The notes under the pieces were generated by a model that did no database searches, had not been told where the DNA came from, and was given only the letters and a program-made list of their open reading frames with translations. A program made the translations under genes and the position numbers. From NCBI GenBank assembly GCA_903906315.1, contig CAIVJW010000204.1:1-62243 (forward strand): DNA of 62,243 nt, read 5' to 3'. This DNA is from an uncultured delta proteobacterium. GTDB lineage: Bacteria; Myxococcota_A; Polyangia; Polyangiales; Polyangiaceae. Shown here in pieces: positions 47,432 through 56,930 of the stretch. Position 1 is the stretch's first letter. The number at the start of each line of letters is the position of its first letter.

Positions 47432-49411
47432 CTACTTCTTCTTGCCCTTCTTCTTCTTCGAGGGCTTGTCGTCGCCCTTCTTGCCGCCCTTGGAGGCGAC
47501 CTTCTTGCCGTGCTCGCGGTCGGCGCCGAGGTCGATCTCGAGGACGTCGCCCTTGGCCTTCGCGAGGTAGGGCGGCACGCCGTCCTTGAACTGAATCGAC
47601 ACGTCGGCCCCGTTCGGGCGGTTCTCGACGTGGATCGACGCGATGCGCTTGTCCTTGCGCGCGAGCTCCGCGGCGCTCGACAGCGATCGGCGGCCCGGCA
47701 GCGAGATCGTGAAGCCCATCGCGCCCGAGGCGCCGTTCAGGCCCTCGACCGGACCGTCCATCTTGATCCGGAGCACGACCGGCTTCTTCACCGACCCGTG
47801 GCCCCACTCCTTCACGCCGGTCGCCTTCGCGGCCCCGCCGGGCTCGCCGTCGTCGCCCCCCGGCTCCTCGCCGTCGCCCGCGGCCGCCACCGCGTCGGGC
47901 TGCGTGGGCAGCCCGGGCGCCGGGGATCCGGAGCCGGGCGCCGTCGGGACGGCCTCGGTCGTCGACATCGGCGTGGCGCCGAAGAGCGGGACCTGCGCGG
48001 TCATCGCGCCCCCGGCCGGCGGCTCGGCGGCCATCGGCGCGGTCGCGGCGAGCGAGGTCGGAGCGGCGACCGCGTCGGCGCTCGCGGCCGAGGCCACGTG
48101 CTCCGCCGGGCGCGAGGGCCCGCGCGTGGCGGCGAACACGCCGAGCACGGCCACGAGCCCGAGCGCGCCGCCGATCGCGGCGGCCTTGCGGTTCATCTTC
48201 GGCTTGGCCTCCGGCGCAGGCGCCTCGTCGTCGTCGCTGCCGTCGTCGCGGACGAGGCGGCGCCCCTCGGTCTTCAGCGCGCCCTTCGGCGCGGGCGCGG
48301 TCATGCGCATCGGCGCGGTGGCCTTCTTGCTCTCGGCCCGCTCCGCGCGCTTCTTCTGCACGGTGGCGAGGAGCCGCGTCATCGCGGTCTTCGCCTTCGC
48401 GCCCGCGACCTTCATCGCCGGGACGATCTTGTCGGCCATCGCCATGCCGGCGCGCGCGGCCTTCGCGCCCGTGCCGAGGAACTTCTCGCCGTCGACCTCG
48501 TCGGCGTCGGCCGCCGCGGCGGCGACGCGCTTTCGATCCGGGCGAGGCGGCGCGGGCGCGTCGGCGCCGGACGTCGAGGCGGACCCGGCATCGAGGGCGA
48601 CGTCGAGCGGATCGTCGCCTTGCTCGGGGTCCTCGTCGATCACGGGCACGGCGCCCTTGCGGGGCGCGAGCACGGCGGGACCGGGGGTGCGCTCCGTCTT
48701 CGGCGCGGCCGGCACGGCCGACTCGGCGGGCGCGGCGACGGCTGCGGGGGATCGCTTGCTTTCGTAGCGGAGCGACACGACGAGCTGCGGCACGCTCGAC
48801 GCGGGGTCGATCTCGACCTTCACGTGGTCGACGAACGCCTCGCGGCGCGCGCCGTGGTCGACGTCCTCGAGCTCGATCGTGCGACCGACCTTCAGGAACT
48901 CGAGGTTGGATCCGACCTTGATCTCGCCGTCGGCGCTCTCGCGCACGCGCGCCTTCATCGGCGCCGCGAGGCCCTCGATGTGCAGCCGCATCCGCGTCCC
49001 GCGCACGATGGTCCGGTCGGCCGCGCCCGCGGCCGGCTCGAGCTCGAGCGGCACGCAGAGCGCGCGCAGCGAGGCGGTCGTGGCCTCGTCGAGCGCGTCG
49101 AAGCGCAAGCCGAACTCGCCCCCGCGGGCCTCGGCGTTCACCCACGCGACCTCGCCGTCGACGACGACCTCGCCGCGCTCGGCCTCGAAGCGACACACGA
49201 GCCGCTCGCCGACCTCCGGCAAGTACGCCGTGCGCAGCCGCATGCCGTCCGGCGACACGTCGACCGACTCGGCGTCGAAGCCCGCGCCACCCGACTCGCC
49301 GATCGCCACGAGCGCCTCGAAGTGGATGCGTCGACCGGCGCCCTGCCGGCGCTCGCCCGCGTCCGTCGAGCCGCTCGAACCGACCCCACCCTGTGCGCCA
49401 CGAACCGTCAT
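47432..49411 (-). CDS. PilZ-domain protein with central membrane helix and AMIN-like C-terminus
   Basis: A 659-residue protein. Residues 20-115 resemble PilZ, the c-di-GMP-binding fold (RRIHFEALVAIGE, VDVSPDGMRLRTAYLPEVGE, GEFGLRFDAL). Residues 135-215 form a second beta-rich domain (GLAAPMKARVRESADGEIKV). After a charged linker, one membrane helix (KAAAIGGALGLVAVLGVFAA) precedes a Pro/Ala region. A domain near 540-635 (KKPVVLRIKMDGPVEGLNGA, IASIHVENRPNGADVSIQFK) then resembles AMIN wall-binding domains. The tail is Lys-rich (KPSKKKKGKKK). GGGAGG precedes the ATG. It could carry a cytoplasmic signal to the envelope; this is inferred from domains. Confidence 0.72.
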   Translation of the reverse strand: MTVRGAQGGVGSSGSTDAGERRQGAGRRIHFEALVAIGESGGAGFDAESVDVSPDGMRLRTAYLPEVGERLVCRFEAERGEVVVDGEVAWVNAEARGGEFGLRFDALDEATTASLRALCVPLELEPAAGAADRTIVRGTRMRLHIEGLAAPMKARVRESADGEIKVGSNLEFLKVGRTIELEDVDHGARREAFVDHVKVEIDPASSVPQLVVSLRYESKRSPAAVAAPAESAVPAAPKTERTPGPAVLAPRKGAVPVIDEDPEQGDDPLDVALDAGSASTSGADAPAPPRPDRKRVAAAAADADEVDGEKFLGTGAKAARAGMAMADKIVPAMKVAGAKAKTAMTRLLATVQKKRAERAESKKATAPMRMTAPAPKGALKTEGRRLVRDDGSDDDEAPAPEAKPKMNRKAAAIGGALGLVAVLGVFAATRGPSRPAEHVASAASADAVAAPTSLAATAPMAAEPPAGGAMTAQVPLFGATPMSTTEAVPTAPGSGSPAPGLPTQPDAVAAAGDGEEPGGDDGEPGGAAKATGVKEWGHGSVKKPVVLRIKMDGPVEGLNGASGAMGFTISLPGRRSLSSAAELARKDKRIASIHVENRPNGADVSIQFKDGVPPYLAKAKGDVLEIDLGADREHGKKVASKGGKKGDDKPSKKKKGKKK

Positions 49412-49671
49412 ACGAAGTCCTCCCGAGGGGGGCCCGCGCCGAGACGCACGCGGGGATGCCTCGGGCTGGGGACTACGCAATCCGGGGGGCAACGGCCAAG
49501 TTTTGGCGAACGACGGAGACCGCCGACCTCGGGGGCGCGCCCCTCGTTCAGGCGTGCGCCTCCGGGCGCGGCGGCGGGCGCAGCGCGCGGGATCTCGGGC
49601 CGGCACGCGAGCGCGCGGGCCGCGGTGGCTCCCCCTCCCTCCCGCTCGCTCTTCGTGCCAAGCTCCCGCCC

Positions 49672-50013
49672 GTGAGCGACGACAAGCCCGCGGCCCCCGC
49701 GCCGAAGAAGACCGAGGACGTCCTCCTCGTCGTGGGCGAGTCCGAGCACGGCCACGCCGTCCTCCGCAAGCGCGAGCAGTCGATCGAGGTAGGCGAGCTG
49801 CGCCCGATGGCGGAGGGCAAGCCCGTGTACGGCGAGGTCGTGCGCCTCAAGCCGCGGGCCGACGGCGCCGGCTGCCTCTTCGACGTCGAGACGATCGCCG
49901 CGCGCCCCGTCGTCGCCGCAGGCCACGGGCCCGCGCAGGTTTCGAACGACACCTACCGGGCCAACTGGGACGCGATCTTCGGCGCCCGCCGAGAGCCGAG
50001 CCAGCTCAACTAG
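49672..50013 (+). CDS. Small uncharacterised protein
   Basis: A 113-residue protein from a GTG at 49672. It starts with a Lys/Pro-rich lead and then reads VLLVVGESEHGHAVLRKREQ, SIEVGELRPMAEGKPVYGEV, VRLKPRADGAGCLFDVETI. It is soluble and strand-rich, with strong high-GC codon use, which supports coding. Its last eight bases overlap the end of the convergent patatin gene. I recognise no family. Confidence 0.6.
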   Translation: MSDDKPAAPAPKKTEDVLLVVGESEHGHAVLRKREQSIEVGELRPMAEGKPVYGEVVRLKPRADGAGCLFDVETIAARPVVAAGHGPAQVSNDTYRANWDAIFGARREPSQLN

Positions 50014-51265
50014 GCTCGCCCTCGGCCTCCGCGTCGAAGAACGCGCAGAGCTCGTCGTGGCGCGCGCGCGCGTCGGCGCGACCGAGATCGATCAGGCGGC
50101 CGGCGAACTCGCCGTCGAAGAGCAGGTAGGAGAGCAGGTCGGCCTCCGACCGCGCCTCGCCCTCGGCGAAGCGTCGCATCACGCGCCCGAGCATGCCGGG
50201 CGCGCGCGCCCCGAACCCGGGCGACCGCACGAGCTCCGCGCTGATCGCGCCGATGTCCTCGGACGGCCGCACGAGCATCGCGCGCATCGGGCGCAGGCTC
50301 CGGCGGCCCTTCGCGCCGAGCGCGCCGTTGAGGTCGTCGACGAACCCCGCGCCGAAGCGATCGCGCCCCGCCTCGAGGATGCCGTTGATGCTCTCGAGGC
50401 GCGCGAGGTCGGTGTCGATTCGGTCGAGCAGCAGCGCGTTGAGCGTCTTGCCGAGGAGGAAGAGCGGCCCGGGGAACTCGGCCTCCGGGGGGTCGGCGGA
50501 GTGGTCGGCGGGCGGCGGGAGGTAGCGCGGGTTGACCACGAGGACGCGATCGGCGCCCAGGCGGCGCGCCGGCGAGAGCGGCACGTTCTGCCGGAGCCCG
50601 CCGTCGCAATGGTAGTGGCCCGCGATGGGCACCGACCGGAACAGGATCGGCAGCGCGGCCGACGCGAGCACGTGCTCGATCCCGATCTCGGTCGCGCACG
50701 GGATCATGGTCGGCTCGTGGCTCCACGGCGGCAGGCCGGGCGCCGCGCGCTGGACGAAGACGTAGGTGCGGCCCGATCGCACGTGGGTCGTGGAGACGGT
50801 GATCGCCTCGAGGAGCCCCGCGCGCAGGTGATCGCCGATGCGCGCGAACGGCACGTGGCGCGTGAGGAGGCGCTCGAGGCCCGAGCTGTCGAGCAGGCCG
50901 CTCGGCCGCGCCGCCGACGGCCGGTCCTTCGAGGTGCGCAGCAGATCCTGGCCGAGCGTGACGAGCCCGCGCGCGTCGAGCCGGACGATCTCGGGGATGC
51001 GCAGCGAGGTCCACACGTCGACGAGGCGACGGGCGCGCGCGCGCGGCTCGTCGGCGTGCGCGGCGAGGCCCGCGACGTTCAGCGCGCCGACCGACGTCCC
51101 GCAGAGCACGTCGAGGCGCACGTCGCGCCCGAGATCGCGCGACACCTCCGTCAGCACGTGCTCGACGACGCCGACCTCGTAGGCGCCGCGCGCCGCGCCG
51201 CCCGCGAGCACGAGCGCGACCTTACCCCGGTCTCCCCTCCCCGCCGCTCCCCTCCCCACTGCCAT
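50006..51265 (-). CDS. Patatin-like phospholipase (second copy)
   Basis: A 419-residue paralogue of the product of 45019-46278. It has GGAARGAYEVG at 22-32, nucleophile Ser58 in GTSVG and catalytic Asp221 in CDGG. Shared segments include the LxxLGKTLNALLLD-type helix, the RPSEDIG strand and the C-terminal YLLFDGEFAGRLIDLGRADA. The start at 51265 is the Met just before the family's first strand. The gene overlaps the small plus-strand gene by eight bases at its end. Function is presumed lipid hydrolysis; substrates unknown. Confidence 0.87.
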   Translation of the reverse strand: MAVGRGAAGRGDRGKVALVLAGGAARGAYEVGVVEHVLTEVSRDLGRDVRLDVLCGTSVGALNVAGLAAHADEPRARARRLVDVWTSLRIPEIVRLDARGLVTLGQDLLRTSKDRPSAARPSGLLDSSGLERLLTRHVPFARIGDHLRAGLLEAITVSTTHVRSGRTYVFVQRAAPGLPPWSHEPTMIPCATEIGIEHVLASAALPILFRSVPIAGHYHCDGGLRQNVPLSPARRLGADRVLVVNPRYLPPPADHSADPPEAEFPGPLFLLGKTLNALLLDRIDTDLARLESINGILEAGRDRFGAGFVDDLNGALGAKGRRSLRPMRAMLVRPSEDIGAISAELVRSPGFGARAPGMLGRVMRRFAEGEARSEADLLSYLLFDGEFAGRLIDLGRADARARHDELCAFFDAEAEGEPS

Positions 51266-51356
51266 CGCGCACCAGCCTAGCCGAGCGAGGCGCGTCGCGT
51301 CCGGCTCACGAACCACGGCGCGCGCCGCGGGGCGCGGGCGTGCTAAATGCCGCGCG

Positions 51357-54300
51357 ATGCCCGCACCGAAGCGTGATCCGGCCGCCGGCCCGCTGACCGC
51401 GACCCTCGGCGACTTCGTCGGGCCGGACGGCCTCACGCTGCCCGACCCGGGCGACGGCGACGCCGGGATCGAGGCCCTCGCCGGCCTGGATCTGCCGACC
51501 GACCGGCCGGTCACCACGGCGCGCGAGCTCGCCCTGCGCGCGCTCGATCCGGGCGCCCGCGTCGTGCACGCGACCGGGGTCGCGGGCGGCGCGACGGGGC
51601 TCGTGGTCGCCGCGATCGCCGCGCGCGCGAAGCGGCCCGTCATCGCCGTCACGGCCGACGTCGACACCGCCCGCGCGCTCGCCGCCGACGCCTCGTTCCT
51701 GCTCGGGCAGCGCGACGCCGACGACGCCGAGGCCGAGGGCGCGACGACGCTCGGGCGCGTGCTGCTCTTCGTGCCGAACGAGGCCAGCCCGTACGCGGAG
51801 GTGAACCCCGACAGGCGCGCCGCGCAGACGCGCCTCGCGACCCTGTTCCACCTCGCGATGGGCCTGCCGTACGACGTGCTCGTCTGCCCCATCGCCGCGC
51901 TCGCGCGCAAGGTCGTGCCGAGGGACGACGTGATGGAGCACAGCGAGCTCCTCGTCGCGGGCCAGGAGATCGACCGCGACGCGCTCGCCTCGCGCCTCGC
52001 CACCACGGGCTACGTCCGCAGCCCGCTCGTCGAGGACCCGGGGACGTTCGCCGTGCGCGGCGCGCTGCTCGACGTGTGGGCGCCGTCCGCGCCGCACCCG
52101 GTGCGCGTCGAGTTCTACGGCGACCTCGTGCTGAGCATCAAGGCGTTCGACCCCGACGAGCAGCGCACGCGCGCCGAGGTGCCCGAGGTGTGGCTCTCGC
52201 CGGCGCGCGAGGCGATCCTCACGGCCGCGAACGTCGACCGCGCGCGCGACCGGGTGCGCGGCGTGTGCGACGCGGTCGACCTGCCGTCGAGCAAGGCGCG
52301 GCCGCTCGTCGACGACGTGACCTCGGGGCGCACCTTCTTCGGCGCGGAGGGCTTCCTTCCCGCCTTCGTCGACCTCGCTCCCCTCGCCTCCTACCTCGCC
52401 GACGACGCGGTCTTCGTGCTCGAGGACCCGCCGGCGATCACCCGGGCCCTGCGCGACGAGATCGGGCGCGCGGTCGCCGACCTCGCGCAGCGGGACCGCG
52501 AGGCGCACTTCCCCGTCGGCGACCACTTCCTCGACGAGGCCGCCGTCGCGCGCGATCTCGGCGGTCGCGCCGTCTGCGCGCTCCACCGGACGGGCGTCGT
52601 CGGCGAGCCGATCGGCGCGGCGTCGATGGAGGCGTTCGAGGTCGTGCCCGAGGACGCGCCCTCGCTGGCGACCCAGGATCAGAGCGACCTCGAGCGCGCG
52701 ATCAAGACCGCGCGGCTGTCCCACGGCAAGCAGGGCGCGCTCGACCCGCTCGTGCGGCGCGTGCGCGCCTGGCAGGAGGCCGGCCTGCGCGTCGTGATCG
52801 CCGCGCGCGCCGAGACGCAGGTCGATCGCCTCGTCACGCTGCTCAAGCACAGGGACGTGGCGGCGCGGAGCGGGTCGCAATCCCCCGTCGCCCAGCGGCC
52901 GGGGGGGGCGGGTAGCGGGGTCACCGTCCTGGTCGGCGGCCTCGCGCGCGGCGTCGTGGCGCCCACCGAGGGCGTCGCGCTCGTCACCGAGGAGGAGATC
53001 TTCGGCGCCCGCGCCCACCGCCGCGCCGCGCGCGCGACCGCCAACGCCGGCACCGCGCGCCCGTTCCTCGAGGACCTGCGAAACCTCTCGGTCGGCGACT
53101 TCGTCGTGCACGCCGAGCACGGCATCGGCCGCTACCTCGGCCTCGTCCACAAGCAGGTCGGCGCGAGCACGGTCGACCTGCTCTGCGTCGAGTACGCCGG
53201 GGGCGACAAGCTCTACCTCCCGGTCTACCGCCTCAACCAGATCCAGAAGTTCACGGGCGGCGACGGCACGCCCAAGCTCGACCGGCTCGGCGGGCAGACG
53301 TTCGCCAAGACCCGCGCGAAGGTCGCCAAGAACCTCCGCCAGATGGCCGACGAGCTGCTCCGCCTCTACGCCGAGCGGCGCGCCGCGCCCGGCGAGGCCA
53401 CGCCGGGCATCGACGACGACTACCGCGCCTTCGAGGCCACGTTCCCCTTCGACGAGACGCCCGACCAGGCGCGCGCCATCGCGGAGGTCGACCGCGACCT
53501 CGAGGCCGATCGCCCGATGGATCGCCTGGTCTGCGGCGACGTCGGCTTCGGCAAGACCGAGGTCGCGATCCGCGCGGCCTTCCGCGTCGCGGCCTCGGGC
53601 CGGCAGGTGGCCGTGCTCTGCCCGACGACCGTGCTCGCGCAGCAGCACTACCTCAACTTCAAGCACCGCATGGAGGCCTCGGCGATCGAGGTCCGCGCGC
53701 TCTCGCGCTTCCAGTCGAAGCAGGACCAGGACGCGACCATGCGCGCGCTGCGCGAGGGCAAGGTCGACGTCGTCATCGGCACGCACCGCCTGCTGTCGAA
53801 GGACATCCACTTCAAGCACCTCGGCCTGCTCGTGGTCGACGAGGAGCAGCGCTTCGGCGTGACGCACAAGGAGCGCATCAAGGCGCTGCGCACGAACGTC
53901 GACGTGCTCACGCTCTCGGCCACGCCCATCCCGCGCACGCTGCAGATGGCCGTGTCGGGCCTGCGCGACATGTCCATCATCACGACGCCGCCGGTCGACC
54001 GGCGCGCCATCCGCACCATCGTCACGCGCCACGACGACAACGTGATCCGCGACGCGGTCACGCGCGAGATCGGGCGAGGCGGTCAGGTCTTCTACGTCTA
54101 CAACCGCGTCGAGGGCCTCTACGAGCGCGCCGCGCGCCTCGCCGCGCTCGTCCCCTCCGCGCGCATCTGCGTCGCGCACGGCCAGATGGGCGAGCACGCG
54201 CTCGAGCAGACGATGCTCGACTTCGTCGAGGGCCGGTACGACATCCTCTGCGCGACCGCGATCATCGAGAGCGGCCTCGACATCCCGCGCGCCAACACGA

Positions 54301-55097
54301 TGGTCGTCGACCGCGCCGACATGTTCGGCCTGTCGCAGCTCTACCAGCTGCGCGGGCGCGTCGGCCGGTCGAAGGAGCGCGCCTACTGCTACCTCGTGGT
54401 GCCCCCGCCGAACGCGATGACCGACGAGGCGCGCGCGCGCATCGAGGCGCTCGAGCGCCACACCGAGCTCGGCTCCGGCTTCCAGATCGCGTCGCTCGAC
54501 CTGGAGCTGCGCGGATCGGGCGACCTGCTCGGCCCCGATCAGAGCGGCAACGTGGCCTCCGTCGGCTTCGAGCTGTTCTGCCAGATGCTCGACGAGGCCG
54601 TCCACGAGCTGCGCGGCGAGGTCGTGGTGCACGAGGTCGACCCGGAGCTGTCGTTCGACTGCGACGCGCTGCTGCCCGAGGACTACGTCGGCGACATCGG
54701 CGTTCGGCTCTCGCTCTACAAGCGCCTCGCGAGCGCCTCGGGCCCCGAGGAGGTCGACGATCTGGCGGTCGAGATGGAGGACCGCTTCGGCGTGCCGCCC
54801 GCCGAGGCGCGCAGGCTGGTCCACCTCATGCGCCTCAAGACCGAGCTCCGGCGCCTGCGCGTGCTCGCGTGCGAGGCGAGCGCGCGCAGCGTCACGCTCC
54901 ACCTGCGCACCGACACGCCGCTCGACCCGGCGAAGATCCTGAAGCTCGTGCAGCCGAAGGCGTCGAACTACAAGCTCACGCCCGACATGCGCCTCACGCG
55001 GCGGACGCGCGAGACGGAGGCGTACACGAGCGGCCTCGAGGCCACCGACAAGCTGCTCAGCGAGCTGTCGGGGTGCTTGAAGGCCGAGGCGAGCTAG
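51357..55097 (+). CDS. mfd: Transcription-repair coupling factor Mfd
   Basis: A 1246-residue Mfd, which removes stalled RNA polymerase and recruits UvrA. The N-terminus has the UvrB-like module ([20 protein letters not shown]). The polymerase-binding domain starts [20 protein letters not shown]. The translocase has Walker [17 protein letters not shown] near 726, the box [17 protein letters not shown] near 825, [20 protein letters not shown], and [14 protein letters not shown]. The C-terminal TRCF domain is complete. Length is slightly above the usual 1150. A hairpin follows at 55136-55155. Confidence 0.97.
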   Translation: MPAPKRDPAAGPLTATLGDFVGPDGLTLPDPGDGDAGIEALAGLDLPTDRPVTTARELALRALDPGARVVHATGVAGGATGLVVAAIAARAKRPVIAVTADVDTARALAADASFLLGQRDADDAEAEGATTLGRVLLFVPNEASPYAEVNPDRRAAQTRLATLFHLAMGLPYDVLVCPIAALARKVVPRDDVMEHSELLVAGQEIDRDALASRLATTGYVRSPLVEDPGTFAVRGALLDVWAPSAPHPVRVEFYGDLVLSIKAFDPDEQRTRAEVPEVWLSPAREAILTAANVDRARDRVRGVCDAVDLPSSKARPLVDDVTSGRTFFGAEGFLPAFVDLAPLASYLADDAVFVLEDPPAITRALRDEIGRAVADLAQRDREAHFPVGDHFLDEAAVARDLGGRAVCALHRTGVVGEPIGAASMEAFEVVPEDAPSLATQDQSDLERAIKTARLSHGKQGALDPLVRRVRAWQEAGLRVVIAARAETQVDRLVTLLKHRDVAARSGSQSPVAQRPGGAGSGVTVLVGGLARGVVAPTEGVALVTEEEIFGARAHRRAARATANAGTARPFLEDLRNLSVGDFVVHAEHGIGRYLGLVHKQVGASTVDLLCVEYAGGDKLYLPVYRLNQIQKFTGGDGTPKLDRLGGQTFAKTRAKVAKNLRQMADELLRLYAERRAAPGEATPGIDDDYRAFEATFPFDETPDQARAIAEVDRDLEADRPMDRLVCGDVGFGKTEVAIRAAFRVAASGRQVAVLCPTTVLAQQHYLNFKHRMEASAIEVRALSRFQSKQDQDATMRALREGKVDVVIGTHRLLSKDIHFKHLGLLVVDEEQRFGVTHKERIKALRTNVDVLTLSATPIPRTLQMAVSGLRDMSIITTPPVDRRAIRTIVTRHDDNVIRDAVTREIGRGGQVFYVYNRVEGLYERAARLAALVPSARICVAHGQMGEHALEQTMLDFVEGRYDILCATAIIESGLDIPRANTMVVDRADMFGLSQLYQLRGRVGRSKERAYCYLVVPPPNAMTDEARARIEALERHTELGSGFQIASLDLELRGSGDLLGPDQSGNVASVGFELFCQMLDEAVHELRGEVVVHEVDPELSFDCDALLPEDYVGDIGVRLSLYKRLASASGPEEVDDLAVEMEDRFGVPPAEARRLVHLMRLKTELRRLRVLACEASARSVTLHLRTDTPLDPAKILKLVQPKASNYKLTPDMRLTRRTRETEAYTSGLEATDKLLSELSGCLKAEAS

Positions 55098-55135
55098 ACC
55101 CTCGCCGAGAAGGTGCGGTCGCCGGCCCTTTCGAG

Positions 55136-55155
55136 CACCGGCTTGAGAGCCGGTG
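55136..55155 (+). terminator. Stem-loop after mfd
   Basis: CACCGGCT and AGCCGGTG form a perfect eight-base stem with loop TGAG, 39 bases after the mfd stop. Confidence 0.55.
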
Positions 55156-55258
55156 TCCGAAGCGCGCCTTCCCCGACCGGCCGGGGCGCGCGCCGTGGTC
55201 GGTGAGGCTCCGCGGCCTGCGCGACGTGCGCGAGTACAAGACCCCGGTGGGAGCGCAG

Positions 55259-55632
55259 CCCGAGGCTTCCCGCGCGCCCGCGAACCTTCCCGGACGGCGC
55301 CGATCGCTTCCCGGGCCGTTTTCGAGGCTCCCCGGGCGGCCGCGCGAGCCTCCCGGCGCGCCCCGGGAGCCACCGGCGCCGATCCGGGAGCCGATCCGGC
55401 CGAAAACGAGCCCTTCGCGACCGCGCATCTCGGCTCGGCGGTCGTCCGGGAAGGTTCACGGCCGTCCGGGAAGCTTGGTCGGCGACCCGGGAAGGTTCGC
55501 GGCCGGACCGGGGAGGCTCCGCGGCGGCCCCGGAAGGTTGGCGACTGGCCCGGGAAGGTTCGCGGCTCGACGGGGAGGCTCCGCGTCGGCCCGGGAAGGC
55601 TCGCGGCAGGGCCGGGAGGGGTCGACGGCGGT
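55259..55632. repeat. Two opposed arrays of 21-bp tandem repeats
   Basis: In the 615-base gap after mfd, seven 21-base units at 55259-55405 follow a pattern like GCGAACCTTCCCGG. Nine units of 20-21 bases at 55446-55632 follow the reverse complement, CCGGGAAGGTTCGCGGC. A 40-base centre separates the arrays. Units differ at several positions, and the last two on the left are weak. The 21-base period equals seven codons, and frames stay open in both directions, but the reading is only Pro/Gly/Arg and no start or ribosome site fits. I judge it non-coding. A lone similar unit lies at 55201-55221. Nothing else is seen in the gap apart from the mfd hairpin. Confidence 0.8.
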
Positions 55633-55712
55633 CCGTCGGTCGCCGCGCGCGTCGCGCTCGCGACCGCGCTCACCATCTGGCTTTCCGCCGCGAGGCGCCG
55701 CAGGATCCGGCC

Positions 55713-56930
55713 ATGTTCGCCCTCGCGTGCGCTCCCGGGACGCCCGACGACCTCGACGTTGCCCCCCGCGTCCGGCGCCGCTTCGCGCCTCCCCGTGGGT
55801 CGGCTCGGCGCAAGACCGCGATCGCCCTCCTGCTGGCTCTCGTCGCCCCGCGCGCCGCCGCCGCCGATCCGCCGGCCGCGACCCCGCCTCGCCCTGCGGT
55901 GGCGCCTTTCGCCCTGCCGAAGTTCGAGCGCGGCGGGTTCACCACCGGGGCGACGCCGCCCCTCCCGCGCGCCTTCGTGAAGGTCGCGCTCGCCGACGTG
56001 CACGGCGCGCTGATCGGGGTCCGGGGGCGCACGGCGCGCGACGTGTGGTTCCTCAGCGACGAGGAGTTCACGAGCCCGCTCCGCACGTACCAGTCCGGGC
56101 AGGGCGTGCTCGTGCACTACGACGGCAAGGGAGTGATCGAGCAGATCCGGCCGCTGGCGTGCTACGGCGCCGCCTTCACGAGCCTCGAGATCGGCCCGGA
56201 GGGGGTGTTCCTCGCGGGCGCCAACTACATGTCTCGTGGCATCTCGCAGGAGACGGCGCTGCTGCCGCGGCGGGGGGACTGGCAGTGCTACCGCACGCTC
56301 CAGACCGTGCGCGGCGTGCCGGGGCGGCCGAGCGTCAGCCTCGCGTGCTCGACGCCCGCCCAGTGGACCGACTGCCGCCTCCGCGCGGCGGGGGGCGCGC
56401 GCTACCCGAGCCCCGTCCGCGCGGAGATCGTCGATGGCCGCGAGCAGGTGGCGTCGGTGCTGCCGCCCGGCGTCACGGTCGTCGCGCCCGACGATGCGTT
56501 CGCCGTGCTGCGCGACGACGAGGGCCGGAACCTGCTCCACCGGCTGAACGGCGTGACGTGGGCGCCCGTCGCCGACCTCGGGGACCTCGACGCGCCCGCG
56601 ATCTGGGTCGACGAGCAGCGGAGCGCCTGGATCGCCGGCCCGGGCGCCGCGCTGCGCGTCGACGGCCGGACCCTCGAGCGGATCGCGGTGCCCGACGACT
56701 TCGCGCCGACGCTCGTCCTCGGATCGAGCCGGCGCGACGTGTGGTTCTTCGCCGGCTGGGACGTGTTCCAGTTCGACGGCAAGGTGATCCATCGGGGCAA
56801 GGCGCCGTTCGAGGTCAAGGACGCGTGGGTGGCCCCGGACGGCGAGGTCTGGATCGTCGGCGCCGGCGGCGAGAAGGCACCGAAGGGCCTCGCGGCGCAC
56901 ACGCCGAGCCTCGCGGAGGCCGGCCGATGA
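55713..56930 (+). CDS. Exported beta-propeller-like protein
   Basis: A 405-residue protein with a late signal peptide (KTAIALLLALVAPRAAAA) near residues 34-51. The start is uncertain because about 30 basic residues precede it and no closer start codon fits. Blade-like repeats follow: RGRTARDVWFLSDEEF, DAPAIWVDEQRSAWIAGPGA, GSSRRDVWFFAGWDVFQFDG, APDGEVWIVGAGG. Such D-V-W-x-x-G blades are common in myxobacterial secreted proteins. The stop overlaps the next gene (ATGA). Function unknown; it is first in an operon ending with a multiheme cytochrome. Confidence 0.7.
   Translation: MFALACAPGTPDDLDVAPRVRRRFAPPRGSARRKTAIALLLALVAPRAAAADPPAATPPRPAVAPFALPKFERGGFTTGATPPLPRAFVKVALADVHGALIGVRGRTARDVWFLSDEEFTSPLRTYQSGQGVLVHYDGKGVIEQIRPLACYGAAFTSLEIGPEGVFLAGANYMSRGISQETALLPRRGDWQCYRTLQTVRGVPGRPSVSLACSTPAQWTDCRLRAAGGARYPSPVRAEIVDGREQVASVLPPGVTVVAPDDAFAVLRDDEGRNLLHRLNGVTWAPVADLGDLDAPAIWVDEQRSAWIAGPGAALRVDGRTLERIAVPDDFAPTLVLGSSRRDVWFFAGWDVFQFDGKVIHRGKAPFEVKDAWVAPDGEVWIVGAGGEKAPKGLAAHTPSLAEAGR

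Noticed and set aside
55259-55632. CRISPR array
   Set aside because: Units are contiguous 21-bp tandem repeats without unique spacers, in two orientations, and no cas genes are near.
51306-56900. A minus-strand open frame of 1864 codons opposite mfd
   Set aside because: It stays open because of the high GC content; the plus strand encodes complete Mfd and the product shows only Arg/Ala/Asp-rich noise.
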